From an uncultured Burkholderiaceae bacterium (GTDB lineage: Bacteria > Pseudomonadota > Gammaproteobacteria > Burkholderiales > Burkholderiaceae), in the NCBI GenBank assembly GCA_937871985.1, contig CALMPB010000475.1:1-5788 (forward strand): 5,788 bases of DNA. The letters are read 5' to 3'. Of this stretch, positions 5,779-5,788 are shown piece after piece. Under the pieces are notes generated by a model that worked only from the letters and a program-made list of their open reading frames with translations, did not search any database and was not told where the DNA came from. A program made the position numbers and the translations under genes. How positions within the stretch are numbered: the stretch's first letter is position 1; each line of letters starts with the position of its first letter.

Positions 5779-5788
5779 GTCTTCCGAA

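Noticed and set aside
1..5788. CRISPR arrays, tRNA or rRNA genes, defence or phage modules
   Set aside because: I found no regularly spaced repeats, no tRNA-like or rRNA-like sequence and no such proteins; all the DNA is explained by catabolic genes, a regulator and one IS.

Overview
The window looks like a piece of an aromatic-degradation gene cluster from a moderately GC-rich proteobacterium. Burkholderiales (beta-proteobacteria) is my best guess, from codon use, the style of the FAD monooxygenase and the IS5-type element; no sequence here fixes the taxon. All metabolic genes lie on the + strand. The only minus-strand gene is the transposase of an inserted IS.

Layout: (1) 13-1782, a single-component FAD-dependent aromatic monooxygenase with a C-terminal thioredoxin-like domain; its frame is open to the left edge. 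(2) 1772-1948, a 58-residue ORF that starts inside the monooxygenase stop region and resembles the small DUF2783-type proteins found beside such monooxygenases. (3) 1949-3103, an IS5-family insertion sequence with near-identical ends and an InsH-like DDE transposase whose frame carries an in-frame amber codon at codon 7. (4) 3136-4086, a LysR-type regulator, GTG start. (5) 4087-4218, a 132-bp gap holding a candidate LysR box. (6) 4219-4725 and 4742-5749, the small and large subunits of a two-subunit (type II) hydroquinone 1,2-dioxygenase, with the expected H-x-N-x3-E ... H iron-ligand pattern in the large subunit. The last 39 bases are GC-rich and could fold.

How it may work: the dioxygenase cleaves hydroquinone, or a substituted hydroquinone, to 4-hydroxymuconic semialdehyde. 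The upstream monooxygenase is a candidate for making that hydroquinone from a phenolic precursor, and the LysR protein is the likely local regulator. The aldehyde dehydrogenase and maleylacetate reductase that normally complete this pathway are not in the window and would be expected downstream. The precursor cannot be read from the sequence.

Most worth a second look: pairing of an MhpA/PheA-type monooxygenase with a type II hydroquinone dioxygenase; the IS sitting exactly at the small ORF stop codon with unequal 4-bp target copies; the amber codon in an otherwise intact transposase; and a sharp GC shift between the two dioxygenase subunit genes.
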